The notes under the pieces were generated by a model. That model was not told the origin of the DNA. It did no database searches and saw nothing but the letters and a program-made list of their open reading frames with translations. Positions 1 to 8,630 of a stretch of 64,000 nt of DNA are shown one piece after another (within the stretch, counting starts at the first letter, position 1; the number at the start of each line of letters is the position of its first letter). The DNA comes from Methylobacterium haplocladii (GTDB lineage: Bacteria > Pseudomonadota > Alphaproteobacteria > Rhizobiales > Beijerinckiaceae). Made by a program: the position numbers and the translations under genes. The stretch is taken from assembly GCF_007992175.1 (NCBI RefSeq), contig NZ_BJZT01000039.1, positions 25,090-89,089 on the forward strand, written 5' to 3'.

Positions 1-122
1 TCGAGCGGGCGGGCACGGTGCCCGTGACCTTCGGCGTCGCGCCGATCGGCGCCCAGTCGCCTGCGGCGCAGGCACCGGGTGGCCAGGGCACGGCCTCGGC
101 CGCCGCCGAGCACCAGCATTGA
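1..122 (+). CDS. C-terminal fragment, probable PCuAC-type periplasmic copper chaperone
   Basis: Only the last 39 codons are present; the gene enters from the left edge in the frame starting at base 3 and ends with TGA at 120-122. The visible tail begins ERAGTVPVTFGV and ends in EHQH. The hydrophobic strand after a glycine-threonine turn resembles the last strand of PCuAC (formerly DUF461) chaperones, which deliver Cu(I) to cytochrome oxidase in the periplasm. The His-containing tail is also common there. The assignment rests on a short piece, so it is tentative. It lies directly upstream of the TonB-dependent receptor in the same direction. Confidence 0.45.
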   Translation, partial: ERAGTVPVTFGVAPIGAQSPAAQAPGGQGTASAAAEHQH

Positions 123-246
123 CCGTTTGGCGGTGCGCCCGGCCTTCGGCGCCGGGCGCGACGACCCTTCCCTCATCTCCCTCTTTCGACGACCCGCAGC
201 CCCTCGCCTCTCGTGGCGGGCGCGGCGCGGGCGTGGAGCCTGCCCC

Positions 247-2352
247 ATGCCGTTCCCCCACCATCACGGTGGAGCCTGCGCGCTCGCCTTCTGCCTGCTG
301 ACCACCACCGCCCTCGCCGCTCCGGTCGAGACCGCCACCACCCTGCCCGAGCTCAGCGTCGAGGGCGGGGGCTCTCCGAAAGCCGGCTCGCTCACCGTTC
401 CGGGCGTCGCCGAGCAGCGCAGGGCGGTGAACGCCACCGTCGGCTCCGTCGCCTTCGTCGACGCGGAGGATTTCAGGAACAGCTACGCCAACACCCTGCG
501 CGACGTCCTCAAGGACACCCCCGGCGTCTTCGTGCAGGAGCGCTACGGGCAGGAGTTGCGCCTCTCGATCCGCGGCTCGGGCATCGCCCGGGGCTTCCAC
601 CTGCGCGGCATCGAGCTGCTGCAGGACGGCATCCCGCTGAACTTCGCCGACGGCAGCGGCGACTTCTATCAGGTCGATCCGCTGAGCTTGCGCTCGGCCG
701 AGGTCTACAAGGGGGGCAATGCGCTCACCTTCGGCGCCACCACCCTCGGCGGCGCGGTCAACTTCGTGACGCCCACCGCCTACACGGCCTTCGCGCCGAA
801 CATCGTTCGCGTCGACGGTGGCAGTTTCGGCACGATCCGCGAGAACGTGCAGATGTCGCGGATCGACGGCCCGGTCGACGCGCTCATCAACGCGACCATC
901 ACCAATTCCGACGGATACCGCGATCACGAGACCCAGCGTACCCAGAACTTCAACGCCAATGTCGGCTACAAGATCGCGCCCGGCATCGAGACGCGGTTCT
1001 ATGCGGGCGTCTATCTCACCGACCAGAAGCTGCCGGGCACGCTCAGCCTGTTCAACGCTCTGAACGATCCGCGGCTCGCCAACCCCAGCGCCATCACCGG
1101 CAACCAATCGCGAAAAGTCGAGACCGAACGGCTCGCCAACCGCACCTCGTTCGAACTCGACGTCGGCCGCCTCGACGTCGATTCCTGGGTGATCCACAAG
1201 AACCTCTACCACCCGATCTTCCAGGTGATCGACCAGGACGGCCTGACCTACGGCGTCTCGCCGCACTGGTCCGGCACCTTCGACATCGCGGGCTTCCGCA
1301 ACGACACGATCGTGGGATTGCGCGCGTTCGCCGGCGTCAACGAAGCCGACCAATTCGTGAACGTCGCCGGACGGCGCGGCGCGCAGACCGTCAACGCACT
1401 TCAGAGCGCCTCGAACTACGAGGCCTATGGCGAGAACAGGTTCTGGTTCCTGCCGGACGTGGCGCTGATGACCGGGCTGAAGGCCTTCTCCTCGAACCGC
1501 ACCTTCTCGAACAAGGGCGGCCTGCCGGCGAGCCCGAGCGCCCGCTTCGGCAACGTGACCTACGAGGGCATCAATCCGAAGGCCGGCCTGCTCTGGCAGC
1601 CGCTGCCGGACATCCAGGTCTTCGGGGACGTCACCCGCTCGCGCGACGTGCCCGACTTCTCCGACCTCGCCCAGACGAACACCCTCGGCGTGACCTTCGT
1701 CCCGCTCCAGGCGCAGCGCGCCTGGACCTACGAGGCCGGCACCCGCGGGCGCATCGACCGGCTGACCTGGGACATCACGCTGTACCGGGCCGACATCCGC
1801 GACGAGCTGATCAATTTCTCGATCAATCCCGGCCTCGGCATACCGGCGGCGACCTTCAACGCGCCGCGCTCGGTGCATCAGGGCGTCGAGGCGGCCGTCT
1901 CGGTGGAGGTGCTACGCGACCTGACGGGCTTGGGCGATATGCTCACCATCGCGCAGGTCTGGACGCATAACGACTTCCGCTTCGTGAACGACCCGGTCTT
2001 CGGCAACAACCGCATCGCCGGCATCCCGCAGGACGTGCTGCGCACGATCCTGACCTACACGCATCCGAGCGGGTTCTACCTCGCCCCCTCGATCGACTGG
2101 GTGCCGCAGGGCGCCTTCGCCGACCACGCCAACACGCTGAAGGCGCCGGGTTATGCGCTGTTCAACGTGCGCACAGGCATCGACTTTGCCAACGGCATCT
2201 CGCTGTTCCTCGATGCCCGCAACCTCACCGACGAGCGCTACATCTCCGACATCTCGGTGGTGACCAACGCGGCGACCGTCACCGGGGGGCCGGTGGCGTT
2301 CTATCCGGGCAACGGGCGCAGCGTGTTCGGCGGGGTCAGGGCATCGTTCTAG
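247..2352 (+). CDS. TonB-dependent outer membrane receptor
   Basis: A 701-residue outer membrane transporter for a metal chelate or similar ligand, energised by TonB. The ATG at 247 is preferred over the in-frame ATG at 79 because it begins directly with a signal peptide (MPFPHHHGG, then a hydrophobic stretch ending near TALAAP). A TonB-box-like segment (LPELSVEGG) follows, then the plug domain. The plug carries the family signature IRGSGIARGFHLRGIELLQDG and the VYKGGNALTFGATTLGGAVN turn. The remainder is a 22-strand-type barrel ending in an aromatic residue (RASF). Adjacency to a probable copper chaperone makes a copper or iron chelate a reasonable guess, but the substrate cannot be read from the sequence. 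Confidence 0.9.
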   Translation: MPFPHHHGGACALAFCLLTTTALAAPVETATTLPELSVEGGGSPKAGSLTVPGVAEQRRAVNATVGSVAFVDAEDFRNSYANTLRDVLKDTPGVFVQERYGQELRLSIRGSGIARGFHLRGIELLQDGIPLNFADGSGDFYQVDPLSLRSAEVYKGGNALTFGATTLGGAVNFVTPTAYTAFAPNIVRVDGGSFGTIRENVQMSRIDGPVDALINATITNSDGYRDHETQRTQNFNANVGYKIAPGIETRFYAGVYLTDQKLPGTLSLFNALNDPRLANPSAITGNQSRKVETERLANRTSFELDVGRLDVDSWVIHKNLYHPIFQVIDQDGLTYGVSPHWSGTFDIAGFRNDTIVGLRAFAGVNEADQFVNVAGRRGAQTVNALQSASNYEAYGENRFWFLPDVALMTGLKAFSSNRTFSNKGGLPASPSARFGNVTYEGINPKAGLLWQPLPDIQVFGDVTRSRDVPDFSDLAQTNTLGVTFVPLQAQRAWTYEAGTRGRIDRLTWDITLYRADIRDELINFSINPGLGIPAATFNAPRSVHQGVEAAVSVEVLRDLTGLGDMLTIAQVWTHNDFRFVNDPVFGNNRIAGIPQDVLRTILTYTHPSGFYLAPSIDWVPQGAFADHANTLKAPGYALFNVRTGIDFANGISLFLDARNLTDERYISDISVVTNAATVTGGPVAFYPGNGRSVFGGVRASF

Positions 2353-2454
2353 ATTGCAATCCGACGGAAGGGGATGCCGGCTCGTCGCAAGAGTGCATGC
2401 GACCCTTGGCGTCGACCCTTGGCGTCGGCGCGCAGCCGCGGCTAGACGGAGCGG

Positions 2455-3432
2455 ATGCTCTCAGAGGACCAGCAGGACACCGCCGAAAAGCCGCCCGCGG
2501 CCAGCGGCGACGTTCATGTCGGGCGCGACGGCTGGCTGTTCCTCACCGGCGGCCGCAACCGGGTGCTGGAGCAGTACGGTAGGCCGGGCTTCTCGCGAAA
2601 GGCGCTGTGGCAGTGGCGGTGCCATCTCGCCGAGCGGGTGCGGCGGAGCGCACGCCTCGGGGCGGCCTATCTGCACGTCGTCGCGCCCGAAAAGCTGACG
2701 ATCTACTACGACGCCGTCGACGGGCTCGCCTTCGATCCACAGCGGGCGCCGGCCCTGAGGTTGCGGCGCTGGCTGCGCGGCTCGACCGGGGCGCGGGCTT
2801 CGGTCGACCTCGTCGGCCCGATGCGGGCGGCGCGTTGGAAGGCCCCGCTCTACCGACGCACCGACTCGCACTGGACCTTCGCGGGCGGCGAGCTCGCTTA
2901 CCGGACCCTCCTCGCCGGCCTCGGCGTCGCCCCTCGCGACGACATCGCCGGCCGCCGGCAGGGCGAGGCGCTGCCGTTCACCGGAGACCTCGGCACCAAG
3001 CTCGCGCCGATGCCGGTGGAAACCGCCGAGGCCTGCCGCTTCGACAGCCGGGCGCGGCGCATACACGCCAACGGCCTGCTGACGCATTTCGAGGCGCTCG
3101 GGCGACCGCTGGACGCGCATATCGGCGCGCACGCGGTCTTCCGCAACGACGATCCCGCCGCCGATCCGCGCCGCCTCGTGCTCTTCGGCGATTCCTATGC
3201 GCAGCACCGCGCCATGAACGCGACGGCGTCGCTGACGCCGTTCCTCGCCGACACCTTCCGCGAGGTCCACTTCCTGTGGTCGACGAGCCTGGACTGGGAC
3301 TACCTCGCCGAGATCCGGCCCGACTTCGTGATCAGTGAGATCGCCGAGCGCTTCATGATCGATCTCCCGGTCTCCAACATGCGGATCGAATCGCTGGCCC
3401 GCCTTGCCCTGGCGCGCAAGGCGGACGCGTGA
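2455..3432 (+). CDS. AlgX/AlgJ-like SGNH O-acetyltransferase domain protein
   Basis: 325 residues. It resembles the catalytic domain of alginate O-acetyltransferases AlgX and AlgJ, which move acetyl groups onto exopolysaccharides. The hallmark residues are visible: a DSHW motif (Asp137, His139) and a GDS motif (Ser247 in FGDSYAQH). They match the Asp-x-His/Ser catalytic triad of AlgX. The N-terminal part contains DGWLFLTGGRN, typical of the family. There is no obvious signal peptide, unlike periplasmic AlgX. No alginate or exopolysaccharide genes and no MBOAT acetyl donor lie nearby, so it is an orphan and its glycan substrate is unknown. Confidence 0.8.
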   Translation: MLSEDQQDTAEKPPAASGDVHVGRDGWLFLTGGRNRVLEQYGRPGFSRKALWQWRCHLAERVRRSARLGAAYLHVVAPEKLTIYYDAVDGLAFDPQRAPALRLRRWLRGSTGARASVDLVGPMRAARWKAPLYRRTDSHWTFAGGELAYRTLLAGLGVAPRDDIAGRRQGEALPFTGDLGTKLAPMPVETAEACRFDSRARRIHANGLLTHFEALGRPLDAHIGAHAVFRNDDPAADPRRLVLFGDSYAQHRAMNATASLTPFLADTFREVHFLWSTSLDWDYLAEIRPDFVISEIAERFMIDLPVSNMRIESLARLALARKADA

Positions 3433-3494
3433 GCGGGATTCGCGCACGCCTTCAAAGGGACCGGACGGGATAGTGCCGAACCCGGATCCCGTCT

Positions 3495-3776
3495 TCAGCG
3501 GCGCGGCGACGCGGCGCGGGCGCGATCGGAGGCAAGCGTGACGATTCCCGGCATCTCCGTGAACTGTACGTCGAGCTGGAACAGCACGAGGCCGGTGTCG
3601 TCGGTGACCTCCAGTCGCCAGCCTCGGCCAGCCTGCAGCCTGTCGCCCTCGTTCATCAGGATGAGGCCAGCCATCCGGATCGCTTCGCGGCGGGCCTGCT
3701 GCCCGTCGGACAGCTCGGTGCCGTCGGTGTCGATCGGGCTTACGCCGTCATAGACGTTGAAGAAGTATCGGGTCAT
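3495..3776 (-). CDS. DUF6894-type small protein
   Basis: 93 residues, starting MTRYFFNVYDG. The pattern, an aromatic RYFF start, an Asp-rich loop (DTDGTELSD), then an Ala/Arg helix and two beta strands, is that of DUF6894 proteins, which are abundant in Methylobacterium and Rhizobiales. The function is unknown. The later of two ATG codons was chosen because the family begins with M-x-R/P-x-F-F. A second family member is at 31612-31842 in this window. It is a stand-alone gene on the minus strand, downstream of the PBP1A terminator. Confidence 0.75.
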   Translation of the reverse strand: MTRYFFNVYDGVSPIDTDGTELSDGQQARREAIRMAGLILMNEGDRLQAGRGWRLEVTDDTGLVLFQLDVQFTEMPGIVTLASDRARAASPRR

Positions 3777-3929
3777 GGCCCAAGCTCCGCGCGAGGGAAG
3801 CGGGAGCACGCGTCACTCTCGGTCGCCGGCGCCCACGGATGCCGCCAAGCGATAGCGGTCATGATACGCCTTCGTCGGGTTCCCGACAAATGATAAGGGG
3901 CAGGATGCGCCGCCGCGCGCCGGAAACAA

Positions 3930-3960
3930 AAGGGCCTGCGGGGATGCCCCGCAGGCCCTT
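3930..3960 (-). terminator. Rho-independent terminator of the PBP1A gene
   Basis: A 14-bp perfect stem (AAGGGCCTGCGGGG with its complement) closes on a 3-base ATG loop. Read on the minus strand it is followed by TTTTGTTT. It lies about 27 bases past the PBP1A stop codon, a textbook intrinsic terminator. Confidence 0.9.
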
Positions 3961-3986
3961 TCGGCAGTCGGATCGAGGTCCGCCGG

Positions 3987-6407
3987 TCAGTAGACACCGC
4001 CGGTCTGTGCGGCAGCACCGGCGCCCTCGGGCACCACGGTCGGGGCGTCGGGCTGGGCGACGTAGGCGTCGGGCGGGGCCGTGCCCGGCTTGAACGCCTC
4101 CAGGATGGTGCCCGCCCCCTCACCGGAGCCGGCGCGAGTGCCGGAGCCGGCCGAGACGCGGATCAGCTTGATGCCCGGAGGCACCCGGAACGGGGTCGGC
4201 GGCTTGTCCTTGAGGGCGACCTTGAGGAAGTCGAGGGCGATGGGCGCCGCCAGCCCGCCGCCGGTGGCCCGGTCGCCGAGCGATTTCGGCTTGTCGAAGC
4301 CGAGATAGACGCCGACGGCGAGGTCCGGCGAGAAGCCCACGAACCACGCATCCTTGGCGTCGTTGGTGGTGCCGGTCTTGCCGGCGAGCGGCTTGCCGAT
4401 CTGCTTGAGGATCGTCGCGGTGCCGCGCTGGACCACGCCCTCCATGATCGAGACCATCTGGTAGGCGGTCAGCGGGTCGAGCACCTGCTCGGATTCGTCC
4501 ACGAGCTTCGGCTCGTCCTGGCCCGACCACTTCTCCGCGTCGCAGCCGACGCATTTGCGGTTGTCGTGGCGGTAGATGGTCTCGCCTGTGCGGTCCTGGA
4601 TGCGATCGATCAGGGTCGGCCGAATGCGGCGGCCGCCATTGGCGAGCATCGAATAGGCCGTGACCATGCGGAGCACCGTGGTCTCGCCGGCGCCGAGCGA
4701 CATCGGAAGCACGGGGAGAAGGTCGTCGTAGACGCCGAAGCGGCGGGCATACTCCGCGATCAGCGGCATGCCGACGTCCTTGGCGAGGCGCACCGTCATC
4801 AGGTTCTTCGAGTGCTCGATGCCGTAGCGGAGCGTATGCGGGCCGCCGGATTTGCCGTCGTAGTTCGACGGGCTCCAGGCCTCCTGGCCCGGGCCGGCCT
4901 CGATGGTGATCGGCGAATCCTGCACGATCGAGGACGGGGTGTAGCCGTTGTCCAGCGCCGCCGAGTAGACGATCGGCTTGAACGACGAGCCGGGCTGGCG
5001 CATCGCCTGGGTGGCGCGGTTGAATTCGGATTCGTCGTAGGAGAAGCCGCCGACCATGGCGTGGACGCGGCCGGTATAGGGGTCCATCGCGACGATGGCG
5101 CCGGAGATCTCCGGCTTCTGGCGCAGCCGGTAGCGGTTGCCGCCGCCCTCGATCGCCTCGACATAGACGATGTCGCCGGAGGTCAGCGCCGCGGCGACGC
5201 TGCGGCCCGTCCATTTCACGCCGTCGGGGCCGATCGTGCCGGTCTCGCGGTCCTTGGCGACGGTGCCGCCGCCCTCGCGGCGCGGCTGCAGGCCGATCTG
5301 CGCGCTGCCGCCCTGCGTGTTCAACACCACCGCGACGCGCCAGGGGGCGATATCGCCGAGTACCGGCACCTCGGAGACGGCAAGCCCCCAGTCGCGGCCG
5401 GTCAGGTCGACCTTGTGCTCGGCGCCGCGCCAGCCGTGCGACTGGTCGTAGCGCACGAGGCCGTCGACCAGAGCCTTGCGGGCCCAGGCCTGCATCTTCG
5501 GGTCGACGGTAGCGCGCACCGAGAGGCCGCCCTCGTAGAGCTTGGTCTGGCCGTAGCGCTCGGCGATCTCGCGGCGGACCTCTTCGGTGAAGTAGTTCGA
5601 CACGGCGGCGTTCGGGAAGGCGACGCGCGGGTTGATGCCGAGCGGCTTCTTCTTGGCCTCGTCCGCCTCCTGGACCGTGATGTAGCCGTTCTGGGCCATC
5701 AGGCCGATGATCTCGTTGCGGCGCGCCAGCGCCTGCTGGGTGCGGCGATAGGGATGGTAGTTGTTCGGGCCCTTCGGCAGGGCGGCGAGATAGGCCGCCT
5801 CGTTGATGGTCAGCTCGTGGACCGATTTGCCGAAGTAATCGAGCGAGGCCGCGGCGACGCCGTGCAGGTTACGGCCCGGCACGATGGTGCCGAGGAAGAT
5901 CTCGTTGAGGTAGAGTTCGAGGATCTTGTCCTTCGAATAGGCCGACTCGATCCGGAGCGCGATCAGCGCCTCCTTGATCTTGCGGTCGTAGGTCTGCTCG
6001 GCGGAGAGCAGGAAGTTCTTGGCGACCTGCTGCGTGATGGTCGAGGCGCCCTGTTTCTTGCCGGACTGCGCGTTGGTGACGATGGCGCGCACGATGCCCT
6101 CGGGATCGATGCCGCCGTGCTTGTAGAAGTTCTTGTCCTCGGCCGAGAGGAAGGCCGCGACGATGACTTTCGGCATCGCCTGGATCGGCAGGTAGAGGCG
6201 CCGCTCGTGGGCGTATTCCGCCAGCATCGAGCCGTCCGAGGCATGGACGCGGGTCATCACCGGCGGCTCGTAATTGGCGAGCGCGGCGTGGTCCGGCAGG
6301 TCCTGGCTGTACTTCCAGTAGAAGAACGCGCCGACCGCCGCCGCGATGCAGAAGAGCACGGCACCGGCCGAGAACAGGATCCCGAAGAACCGCAGGATGA
6401 ATCGCAT
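3987..6407 (-). CDS. mrcA: Penicillin-binding protein 1A (bifunctional transglycosylase/transpeptidase)
   Basis: 806 residues; a class A PBP that polymerises lipid II and cross-links peptidoglycan. The start at 6407 gives a short basic N-terminus followed by one membrane anchor (residues about 5-30). The GT51 domain shows the catalytic Glu in SAEDKNFYKHGG (Glu90) and the family motif ELYLNEIFLG. The transpeptidase domain has the active-site serine in QPGSSFKP, an SKN motif (HSKNLM) and KTGTT. A proline-rich tail ends the protein. An OB-like linker between the domains is expected in this family. It is followed by a strong terminator, and the amidase gene lies upstream on the same strand, so both could belong to a cell-wall transcription unit. 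Confidence 0.97.
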   Translation of the reverse strand: MRFILRFFGILFSAGAVLFCIAAAVGAFFYWKYSQDLPDHAALANYEPPVMTRVHASDGSMLAEYAHERRLYLPIQAMPKVIVAAFLSAEDKNFYKHGGIDPEGIVRAIVTNAQSGKKQGASTITQQVAKNFLLSAEQTYDRKIKEALIALRIESAYSKDKILELYLNEIFLGTIVPGRNLHGVAAASLDYFGKSVHELTINEAAYLAALPKGPNNYHPYRRTQQALARRNEIIGLMAQNGYITVQEADEAKKKPLGINPRVAFPNAAVSNYFTEEVRREIAERYGQTKLYEGGLSVRATVDPKMQAWARKALVDGLVRYDQSHGWRGAEHKVDLTGRDWGLAVSEVPVLGDIAPWRVAVVLNTQGGSAQIGLQPRREGGGTVAKDRETGTIGPDGVKWTGRSVAAALTSGDIVYVEAIEGGGNRYRLRQKPEISGAIVAMDPYTGRVHAMVGGFSYDESEFNRATQAMRQPGSSFKPIVYSAALDNGYTPSSIVQDSPITIEAGPGQEAWSPSNYDGKSGGPHTLRYGIEHSKNLMTVRLAKDVGMPLIAEYARRFGVYDDLLPVLPMSLGAGETTVLRMVTAYSMLANGGRRIRPTLIDRIQDRTGETIYRHDNRKCVGCDAEKWSGQDEPKLVDESEQVLDPLTAYQMVSIMEGVVQRGTATILKQIGKPLAGKTGTTNDAKDAWFVGFSPDLAVGVYLGFDKPKSLGDRATGGGLAAPIALDFLKVALKDKPPTPFRVPPGIKLIRVSAGSGTRAGSGEGAGTILEAFKPGTAPPDAYVAQPDAPTVVPEGAGAAAQTGGVY

Positions 6408-6593
6408 CCGGATGTCCGTTCCGTCGCTTTCGCCGCCCGCCGACGGCCCCGCGGAGCCGGCCGGTGGTGGATGCGGCCCCAAAGGCTGTGCGTCGGCGCG
6501 GCCGCGAGCCGCTTCACGGCGTCGGCCCGACCGGGCTTGATCGAGCCCGTATCGACACCGGTTCTATGGTGAAACTGCGGCGGGGGCGACGGC

Positions 6594-7901
6594 CTAGCGC
6601 GGCACCGACAGCCGCGGCATCGTCACGCCCAAACCCTTGAAGGCCGCTCCCTTGCCACCCGGAACCGAGCCGGTGCTGCTCGGCGGCGCCCCGATCGGAT
6701 GGGCCGAGGTGGCGCGGCCGGCGAAGAACAGGTCGACGGCCTTGGCCATCGAACCGGTGACGTTGGTGCGCCACTCCTCCGATTGCAGCTTCTCGAGGTC
6801 GCTCTTGCTCGACAGGTAGCCGAGTTCGACCAGCACCGAGGGCACGTCGGGCGAGCGCAGCACCATGAAGCCGGCCTCGCGATGGGGCTTGCCGCTCATC
6901 TCCATCACCGGCGAGAGCTGGCCCATCAGCCGGGTGGCGAAGCCGGATGAGAAGCCGCGGGTCTCGCGCAGGGTCAGCTCCGCCAGGATGTCGGAAACAT
7001 CCGCCGGGCCGATCGCCGAATCGGTGCCGGCAGCGGAATCCGCTTTGTTCTCGCGCTCGGCGAGCTTGGCGGATTCGGCGTCGGTCGCCTTCTCCGAGCC
7101 GGTATAGATCGTGGCGCCCTTCACCTGCGGCGCCGCCGAGATCGAATCGGCATGGATCGAGATGAACAGGTCGGCCTTGGCGTCGCGGGCGATGCGGACG
7201 CGCTCGGCCAGCGGCACGAACACGTCGCGGTCGCGGGTCATGGTCACGCGGTAGCGGCCTCCCGCCTTCAGGCGCTCGACGAGCGAGCGCGCGAAGCCGA
7301 ACACGATGTCCTTCTCGAGCACGCCGGTCCTGGCGATGGCGCCGGGATCGGTGCCGCCATGGCCCGCATCGACCACGACGAGGGGCCGGCTGTCGACGGG
7401 CTCGGCCGGCAGAGTCTTTCGGAGCGACGGCGAGGGATCGCTGGCGACGGCCGCCTTGCGAAACACCTCGCGCTCGGCGCGCCTGAAGGCGATGGAGAGG
7501 AGCGTCGCGCCGTCGCGCCGCGTCTTCGTCTCGATCCCGTCGACCACGGCCGGGCCGGCGAGATCGACGACGATGCGCGAGCGCCCCGGCGCGAACAGCC
7601 CGTAGCGGTAGGAGGTGACCACCCCCTCCCGCTTGAGGCCGGCCTCGGTCCCGATCTGGAAGTTGACCTCCGGCAGGTCGATCACCGCCCGGTCCGGCCG
7701 CTCCATCACGAAGGCGCGGGCCTCGACGGGTTTGGACAGGATCAGGGTGAGGGTGGTGGCCGTGCCCTGCGTGGCGAGCTCGGCCCCGATCGCCACCGCG
7801 CTCATGCGCGCCTTGTCGGTGTCCTGCGCAGATGCGGGCGCAGCCGCGGCGAGCGTCAGGGCGAGCAGGACGGACAGGATCGGGCGGGCAGGTGTCGGCA
7901 T
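6594..7901 (-). CDS. amiC: N-acetylmuramoyl-L-alanine amidase (AmiC-type)
   Basis: 435 residues. A periplasmic zinc amidase that removes stem peptides from peptidoglycan during cell separation. The ATG at 7901 starts a clear signal peptide (MPTPARPILSVLLAL, with cleavage near ASAQD). The N-terminal AMIN domain (about 35-150) targets the septum. The C-terminal Amidase_3 domain carries the zinc ligands: His in VVDAGHGGTDPG, Glu in LEKDIV, His in FISIHADS, and the catalytic Glu in LVELGYLSS. It lies upstream of PBP1A in the same orientation, about 190 bases apart. Confidence 0.95.
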   Translation of the reverse strand: MPTPARPILSVLLALTLAAAAPASAQDTDKARMSAVAIGAELATQGTATTLTLILSKPVEARAFVMERPDRAVIDLPEVNFQIGTEAGLKREGVVTSYRYGLFAPGRSRIVVDLAGPAVVDGIETKTRRDGATLLSIAFRRAEREVFRKAAVASDPSPSLRKTLPAEPVDSRPLVVVDAGHGGTDPGAIARTGVLEKDIVFGFARSLVERLKAGGRYRVTMTRDRDVFVPLAERVRIARDAKADLFISIHADSISAAPQVKGATIYTGSEKATDAESAKLAERENKADSAAGTDSAIGPADVSDILAELTLRETRGFSSGFATRLMGQLSPVMEMSGKPHREAGFMVLRSPDVPSVLVELGYLSSKSDLEKLQSEEWRTNVTGSMAKAVDLFFAGRATSAHPIGAPPSSTGSVPGGKGAAFKGLGVTMPRLSVPR

Positions 7902-8630
7902 CGGCGGGCGTCTTTTTTCCCGGGGCCTTTCTTTAGGACATAGGGCGATCGTGGTTAATCGTTCCTTGCCGCCCCAAGCACGATCGACGGCCGGGCGTTG
8001 CCCGCCGGCGACATTCGGGAAACGGGGCGCGAGACTTTCGTGGCACGCCTGCGACCATCGTGAAAACCTGTCATCCAAACAGACTCTTGCCAAACGCGCG
8101 TGACAAACGCTAATGAAACTGACCCCATCCGGTCCCGAAGGTCATTCTTGCGGCCTTCGGACGCGGAAAGCCCCCTCGCGTGCCTTTCGCGGCCGGCTCC
8201 TCGTGGTGATATTCGGACATGTTTCGAGGCCGGATCGGTGTCGGCAAGCGCGACGGGGATTTCTCCCGCCGCACCTGTTTTCGCGTGACATGCGGCCGGG
8301 ATGACCGGTCAAGAATCTTCGTGAGGCCGGAAGGGATGGGGGGACACACAGCACCGGTTGCCGTTGCTCGTGCCGCCCGCGCACGCCCGTCGCGTCGCGC
8401 CGTCTCCTCCCTCCCGCCGGCCATGTTCAACCCCAGGGGCGCCGATCATCGGCGCCGAGCGGCGGTTGACGGCAAACCCCTTCCCCGATGCCTCTCGCCC
8501 CAGAGCCTCCAGGCCACGGCGACGAGCCCGACAGGCGCCCTCCCCGTTCCGGCCTCACGGCCGCGGAAGGCACCGCCGGGACGGCAAGGTCCGAGGTGTG
8601 CTCCGTCTGCCGCCATGCCGAAAGTTCGTC
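7902..8630. other. Intergenic region with long rne leader
   Basis: 729 bases between the divergent amiC and rne start codons with no ORF I can support. The rne side must contain its promoter and a 5' leader. A hairpin with an 8-bp GGCGCCGA stem and 3-base loop lies at 8438-8456. RNase E genes are autoregulated through structured leaders in enterobacteria, and the same could hold here by inference. No recognised riboswitch is seen. Confidence 0.5.

Noticed and set aside
79..246. Longer start for the TonB-dependent receptor
   Set aside because: The upstream extension is Arg/Pro-rich with no signal peptide; the ATG at 247 starts a good signal peptide.
4566..6572. Open frame of 668 codons antisense to PBP1A
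   Set aside because: Composition is a mirror of the PBP1A codons, with no family features or suitable start region.
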